A model generated the notes under the pieces. The model saw nothing but the letters and a program-made list of their open reading frames with translations, made no database searches and was not told the DNA's origin. From Candidatus Brocadiia bacterium (GTDB taxonomy: Bacteria > Planctomycetota > MHYJ01 > JACQXL01): 9,077 nucleotides of DNA. The stretch spans positions 1 to 9,077 of the forward strand of contig JAGUXD010000037.1 in the NCBI GenBank assembly GCA_020062035.1. The letters run 5' to 3'. Positions 4,938-9,077 of the stretch are shown piece after piece. The position numbers were made by a program, and so were the translations under genes. Within the stretch, counting starts at the first letter, position 1. Each line of letters begins with the position of its first letter.

Positions 4938-6653
4938 ATGTTAACTAGTATAGATAAAAAAATCGGCCGACTCTTGGTTAAAAACAAGGTCTTTCCTCAG
5001 GATAAATATGATGAAATAGCAGAGGTATCTACTAAAGAAAATAAACCCTTTATAGATATCATTCTGGATAAGAAAATACTTAATGAGTATGACCTCTTGA
5101 GTTATTTATCACAGTATGTAAATATTCCTCCGATTATTCCCAATAAGATAACCGTAGATGACGAAACGCTCTCAATAATCGATGAGAATAAGGCAATTGA
5201 ATATAATATTTTACCGCTATCAAAAATTGGAAGTATTCTTACATTAGTGATTTCTAATCCTTTTGAGATTATAAGGTTGGATGATATTAAGATTTTAACG
5301 CAATGTGAATTACGATTGGTTCTGACATTAGACCGATGGCTACAAGAGGCGATTACCAAATCATATCACCCGGAAGACCACAAAGTGAATGAATTTATTG
5401 AGGACATTGCGGGCGGGACCATTGATTTAGAGGTAACTCAATCTTCAGAAGAAAAAGATGACAAATTAGACTTAACAAAGATTTCTGGTGAGGCAGGCGA
5501 CTCCCCGGTCGTAAAGTTGGTAAATATGATGATTTCCAAGGCATTAGATGATGGTGTGTCAGATATCCATATAGAGCCGTATGAGAAAAAGGTACAGGTT
5601 CGTTTTCGCTATGACGGCGTTTTACAGGAGACCTTTTCACCACCCAAAAAACTCCATAATGCAGTTGTTTCTCGTATAAAGATTGTATCTCATTTAGATA
5701 TCTCTGAACGTCAACTCCCTCAGGATGGTAAGTTTCAGTTAACAAAGGGTAATAAACGAGTTGATGTGCGCGTTTCGGTAGTGCCTACTGTTCACGGTGA
5801 AAGAGTCGTCTTAAGAATATTGGATTCCTCTGCATTAAATGTCAGTTTAGCGGACTTGGGCTTTGAGAAAAAGGACTTTGACGCATTCCAGAGGGCAATT
5901 AATGCGTCTTATGGAATGGTTCTTATCAGCGGACCTACCGGCTGTGGTAAAACCACCACCCTTTATTGTGCAATTAAAGAAATCTATGACCCTGATGATA
6001 ATTTAGTTACTGTAGAAGACCCTGTAGAATATCAATTACCCGGTATTATTCAGGTACCTGTAAATGTAAAACAGGGTATGACCTTTGCAGCCGCTTTACG
6101 TTCTATCCTCAGGCAGGACCCTGATATTATTATGATTGGTGAAATGCGCGATTTTGATACTGCTGATATCGCAGTCAAAGCCGCGATCACAGGACACGTG
6201 GTTTTTAGCACTTTACATACAAATGACAGTATCTCTACAGTTTCTCGTTTAGTAGATATGGGAATTGACCCTTTTATGATTTCTTCTGCGCTTCTTTTAG
6301 TGGCTAATCAACGGCTCATAAGAAAACTCTGTCCGCATTGTAAATCACCGGCTAAAATTCCAGCAAAACGTTTGACTTCTATTGGCTTTACTGAACAAGA
6401 AGCCGAGACATCTCAAATTTTTCAGCCGGTTGGTTGCTCCAGATGTATCAATGGCTATAAAGGCCGCGCCGCAGTATATGAGGTCCTGGAATTAGATGAT
6501 GAAATACGTCGCTTGATTATTAATGATGTATCTCCATTAGAAATAAAAGATTATGCTATCAACAAAATTGGCTTAACCACTATTAGACGCTCGGCTATTC
6601 TTAAAGCCCTTCAGGGAGAAACATCAGTTGATGAAGTTGTAAAAAGCACTTAA
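4938..6653 (+). CDS. pilB: Type IV pilus/type II secretion assembly ATPase, second copy (PilB/GspE family)
   Basis: This tandem paralogue begins one base after the preceding ATPase stop and has exactly the same length, 571 residues. It has the same architecture: degenerate MshEN domain (1-145), linker, SDIHIEP (208-214), Walker A GPTGCGKTT (332-340), Asp box TVEDPVEYQ (358 on), Walker B DPDIIMIGEMRD (394-405, catalytic E402), His box GHVVFSTLHTND (419-430), and zinc cysteines C465, C468, C500 and C503. The canonical DPDIIM is kept here, unlike the first copy. GEMRD instead of GEIRD is a spelling common in retraction ATPases (PilT). The zinc motif, N-terminal domain and TLHTND still put it with assembly ATPases. 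The two proteins look roughly half identical in the core by eye. There is no clear ribosome site, so translation is probably coupled. Whether they form mixed hexamers, serve different systems, or split extension and retraction cannot be read from the sequence. Confidence 0.93.
   Translation: MLTSIDKKIGRLLVKNKVFPQDKYDEIAEVSTKENKPFIDIILDKKILNEYDLLSYLSQYVNIPPIIPNKITVDDETLSIIDENKAIEYNILPLSKIGSILTLVISNPFEIIRLDDIKILTQCELRLVLTLDRWLQEAITKSYHPEDHKVNEFIEDIAGGTIDLEVTQSSEEKDDKLDLTKISGEAGDSPVVKLVNMMISKALDDGVSDIHIEPYEKKVQVRFRYDGVLQETFSPPKKLHNAVVSRIKIVSHLDISERQLPQDGKFQLTKGNKRVDVRVSVVPTVHGERVVLRILDSSALNVSLADLGFEKKDFDAFQRAINASYGMVLISGPTGCGKTTTLYCAIKEIYDPDDNLVTVEDPVEYQLPGIIQVPVNVKQGMTFAAALRSILRQDPDIIMIGEMRDFDTADIAVKAAITGHVVFSTLHTNDSISTVSRLVDMGIDPFMISSALLLVANQRLIRKLCPHCKSPAKIPAKRLTSIGFTEQEAETSQIFQPVGCSRCINGYKGRAAVYEVLELDDEIRRLIINDVSPLEIKDYAINKIGLTTIRRSAILKALQGETSVDEVVKST
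6012..6038 (+). repeat. 27-bp identical segment, copy 2 (Asp-box region of pilB2)
   Basis: This is the second copy of the 27-base identity described at 4283-4309, in the same direction and reading frame and 1,729 bases downstream. Recombination between the copies would yield one in-frame chimeric ATPase. Confidence 0.9.
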
Positions 6654-6668
6654 AAGGAGTTTTAGAAT

Positions 6669-7895
6669 ATGAAGCAATTCCGTTATACTACCAGAGCCGC
6701 TGATGGCAGTCAGACCAAAGGAACCTTGAATGCCATTACGCGCATAGAAGCAACTAATGAATTACGAAGAAGAGGATGGGTGGTTATTTCTCTTGAAGAA
6801 GTATCTGCCAAAAAGGGAATCCTGAGTTTCCTTCAGCCAGCCCCTGCCAAAAAGGCATCTACTGAAGATTTGGTGATTTTTACCAGACAACTTTCTACGA
6901 TGATTGGTGCCGGCATTCCCCTTCTGGAGTGTCTTGAGGTTTTACAGGAACAGGCAGATAAACCCGGTATTAAACTGGTTGTTAATGAAATTATAGAGAA
7001 GGTTCGGGGTGGCACTGATTTTTCTGAGGCGATTTCCGGCTATCCCAAAATATTCTCCAAGATATATATCAATATGATTAAAGCCGGTGAGGCATCCGGT
7101 CAATTGGACGTAATTCTCATAAGATTAGCAGAATTCTTGGAAAGCACCCAAGCACTCAAGAGAGAAATTAAATCAGCAATGACCTATCCGGTTATTTCTC
7201 TTTCTCTGATTATTCTTATCTTGGTTGGATTGATGATATTTCTGGTTCCTCAATTTGAGAAGATTTTCAAGGGATTAAATGTTGACCTACCGCTTCCAAC
7301 CAGAATTCTTATGAATATTAGTAATGCAATGACATCTTATTGGTGGCTCTGGGCTCCCGCGCTTATTGGCTTTATTCCTCTACTTTCAGCAATTAGCAAG
7401 ACCAATAAAGGTGGATATTTCTTTGATTGGTTGATCTTACGACTACCTGTTTTTGGGGACCTTTTTAAGAAGGTTGCGATTTCCCGTTTCAGCAAAACCT
7501 TTGCCACTCTTATTAAAAGCGGGGTACCGATTTTGGGCGCATTGGAAATAGTTGCAGCTACATCCGGTAATCGGCTTATTGAGGACGCAATTACTACTGC
7601 TAAAGAAAATGTCCGCAAAGGTGAAACTTTAAGTGACCCCTTAAGTAGAAATAAAGTCTTTCCTCCAATGGTAACAAGGATGATAGGAATCGGTGAAAAA
7701 TCAGGTGCCTTAGAATCTCTGCTTGAGAAAATCTCGGAATTCTATGACCAGCAGGTAAAATCCGCAGTTGAATCCTTAACCTCAATGATTGAACCATTGA
7801 TGATTGGTACAATGGGTCTAATCGTCGGTGGCATTGTCCTTGCGATTATGATGCCTATCTTTGAAATCCAGAAAGCAGTTGGTAAAAAGAAATAA
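6669..7895 (+). CDS. pilC: Type IV pilus inner-membrane platform protein PilC (GspF family)
   Basis: This 408-residue polytopic inner-membrane protein couples PilB ATPase rotation to pilin assembly. The opening MKQFRYTTRAADGSQTKGTL and the ELRRRGWVVISL stretch are the typical GspF/PilC N-terminal cytoplasmic segment. Two T2SSF domains follow. The first, about 67-190, has FTRQLSTMIGAGIPLLECLEVL and the MIKAGEASGQLD signature. The second, about 270-391, has RFSKTFATLIKSGVPILGAL and IGIGEKSGALESLL. Hydrophobic helices lie near 172-195, 224-240 and 373-396, giving the usual three-membrane-segment topology. Length matches PilC (about 400). A strong AAAAGGAG (6652-6659) overlaps the TAA of the preceding gene and sits nine bases before ATG 6669. 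Only one platform gene follows two ATPase genes, so both motors probably share it unless another copy exists elsewhere. GspF of a type II secretion system is the alternative; the adjacent PilS-like gene favours pili. Confidence 0.93.
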   Translation: MKQFRYTTRAADGSQTKGTLNAITRIEATNELRRRGWVVISLEEVSAKKGILSFLQPAPAKKASTEDLVIFTRQLSTMIGAGIPLLECLEVLQEQADKPGIKLVVNEIIEKVRGGTDFSEAISGYPKIFSKIYINMIKAGEASGQLDVILIRLAEFLESTQALKREIKSAMTYPVISLSLIILILVGLMIFLVPQFEKIFKGLNVDLPLPTRILMNISNAMTSYWWLWAPALIGFIPLLSAISKTNKGGYFFDWLILRLPVFGDLFKKVAISRFSKTFATLIKSGVPILGALEIVAATSGNRLIEDAITTAKENVRKGETLSDPLSRNKVFPPMVTRMIGIGEKSGALESLLEKISEFYDQQVKSAVESLTSMIEPLMIGTMGLIVGGIVLAIMMPIFEIQKAVGKKK

Positions 7896-9077
7896 ATGCA
7901 AGAGACCTCATCTGCTTTATTATCGCGTTTGAAATGGGCTCTTTTCTGGCGTTTTATTGTCGCATTTCTATCACTGAGTGCGGTCTTGCTTTATAACCTT
8001 CCTTTCAAGGAGCCACCTTTTTTCCCATCGCGCTTTTTAGCCGCTTACATTATTCTTATTATCGCATTATTTAGCAGTATCATCTATTTTTTGTCATTTA
8101 AGATATTTACCAGAAGGTTAAAAGAACTCACGATTTTCCAGATAACAGCGGATATTTTTCTTACAACCCTTCTGGTCTATTGCACCGGCGCTTCAGCCAG
8201 CATCTTTGTTACGGTTTATTTTCTCTTGATTCTGTTCGCTAATCTTCTTGTCTCAGCCAGAGTCGGACTTTTCTTTGCAACCTTATCTACTATATTATTA
8301 TCCGTAATTAGTATTTTATATTCAATTTCTTCTGCCGGACATTTTAACCTGCCTTTATTAACTGTTGATTATGTTAAATCAACGGCACAGGGATTTCGCT
8401 TTATCTTTCCGTATCTCTTTTTCTTTACCTTGATTATTCATTTTATCGCTTACTCTTTTGGCAGATTGGTTAACGCCTTAAATTACGAACGGATTCTCAA
8501 ATCAAAAATCCTGCATGATATGACCAGTGGTATTATTGTGCTTTCCCCTCAGGGAAAAATCATCTATGCCAATCCACAGACACATCAAATGTTGGGCATC
8601 CAGGTGGGACAAAAACAGTTTTTAAGCACTCAGGATATTAATATTTCTCTTGAAGGGTTTTTAAATACCGCGGAAAGATTAGACATTTCTCAAAGACAGA
8701 GATTTCTGGAGTTCGGCAGGCGGTTTTTGTCGCAAAATTATAATAACACTACAACCCCTTTTATCCTGAAGGTTTATTCAGCAAATGGCGACGATTATAA
8801 TTTACTGGATATTAAAGCGTCCTTTTGGAAAACGGTTTCTGATAAGTTATCAGGCGTGATTATTTTACTTGATGATATTACTTTAGAGCAGAAACTGCAG
8901 GAAACATCTAAACAGAGCGAATTCCTTAGGTCACTGCAGGAAATGTCATTCAGCGTGGCTCACGAAATACGCAACCCCTTATCTTCTATTAGAGGAGCAG
9001 TTCAGGAATTATCACGACAACTTAAAAACCAGATGGTTTCTAACCAAACAAAACTGATGCAGACAGTTATAAAAGAA
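7896..9077 (+). CDS. pilS: PilS-like membrane sensor histidine kinase, N-terminal part (3' end outside window)
   Basis: The frame is open for 394 codons from ATG 7896, which directly abuts the pilC stop (TAA-ATG, zero gap), and runs off the window end. It starts with about six hydrophobic helices (near 15-33, 47-66, 84-96, 101-120, 122-145, 168-188). A PAS domain follows (about 205-330: MTSGIIVLSPQGKIIYANP ... LSGVIILLDDITLEQKL). The HisKA dimerisation/phosphoacceptor segment has the H-box VAHEIRNPLSSIRG with phospho-accepting H356. The ATP-binding N, G1 and G2 boxes are expected beyond the window. Six membrane helices plus PAS plus HisKA is the layout of PilS, which in Pseudomonas senses pilin in the membrane and phosphorylates the sigma-54 activator PilR. 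Position after pilC supports that name; another NtrB-like kinase is possible. No sigma-54 (GG-N10-GC) promoter was recognised in this window. Confidence 0.85.
   Translation, partial: MQETSSALLSRLKWALFWRFIVAFLSLSAVLLYNLPFKEPPFFPSRFLAAYIILIIALFSSIIYFLSFKIFTRRLKELTIFQITADIFLTTLLVYCTGASASIFVTVYFLLILFANLLVSARVGLFFATLSTILLSVISILYSISSAGHFNLPLLTVDYVKSTAQGFRFIFPYLFFFTLIIHFIAYSFGRLVNALNYERILKSKILHDMTSGIIVLSPQGKIIYANPQTHQMLGIQVGQKQFLSTQDINISLEGFLNTAERLDISQRQRFLEFGRRFLSQNYNNTTTPFILKVYSANGDDYNLLDIKASFWKTVSDKLSGVIILLDDITLEQKLQETSKQSEFLRSLQEMSFSVAHEIRNPLSSIRGAVQELSRQLKNQMVSNQTKLMQTVIKE

Noticed and set aside
5395..5745. Antisense open frame of 116 codons within the second ATPase gene
   Set aside because: It lies wholly opposite a strongly conserved coding region, has no ribosome site and its translation resembles no family; it is a shadow frame.
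4938..6653. Second ATPase as PilT (retraction motor) on the basis of EMRD
   Set aside because: PilT lacks the large N-terminal domain and the four-cysteine zinc site, both of which are present here; TLHTND also fits the assembly class.
1..9077. CRISPR array, insertion sequence, phage or toxin-antitoxin genes
   Set aside because: No regularly spaced direct repeats, transposase motifs or small paired genes were found on either strand.

Overview
The window is an AT-leaning bacterial chromosome segment with tightly packed genes, almost all on the + strand. Most genes have AAGGAG-type ribosome sites and the standard genetic code holds throughout. The gene content (a type IV pilus assembly cluster with a PilS-type kinase) and scattered palindromic intergenic repeats suggest a Gram-negative-type, probably uncultivated lineage such as Omnitrophota or a neighbouring candidate phylum. 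That placement is inference from general style, since no rRNA or other phylogenetic marker is present.

Layout: (a) 1-277 is the 3' end of an extended short-chain dehydrogenase (NAD-dependent epimerase/dehydratase type). (b) 278-416 has no gene and holds a nested palindromic repeat element. (c) 417-1376 encodes an unusual protein with an L7/L12-C-terminal-like domain at each end, a single CPNC knuckle and a long acidic Pro/Glu linker. (d) 1375-1446, on the - strand, is a tRNA-Thr(CGU) whose 3' end overlaps the stop codon of the preceding gene by two bases. (e) 1447-1530 is a short divergent promoter region. (f) 1531-2715 is a biosynthetic-type thiolase with all three catalytic residues. (g) 2731-9077 is a type IV pilus motor block: a free-standing MshEN domain protein, two tandem PilB/GspE-type ATPases of identical length (571 aa each), the PilC/GspF platform protein, and a PilS-like membrane histidine kinase that runs off the window end.

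From 1531 to the end the gaps are 15, 37, 1, 15 and 0 bases, with no convincing terminator, so thiolase, MshEN, pilB1, pilB2, pilC and pilS read as one transcription unit. The two ATPases would power pilus (or pseudopilus) assembly through PilC, and the kinase would control pilus gene transcription with a response regulator expected just downstream.

The most interesting feature is how the MshEN modules are distributed. The small stand-alone protein keeps the complete tandem c-di-GMP-binding signature, while the MshEN domains fused to both ATPases have lost its key Arg/Gly/Gln positions. This suggests that c-di-GMP sensing has moved to a separate subunit acting on a two-ATPase motor. A hairpin between the sensor gene and the first ATPase buries the only Shine-Dalgarno-like bases, which would couple their translation.
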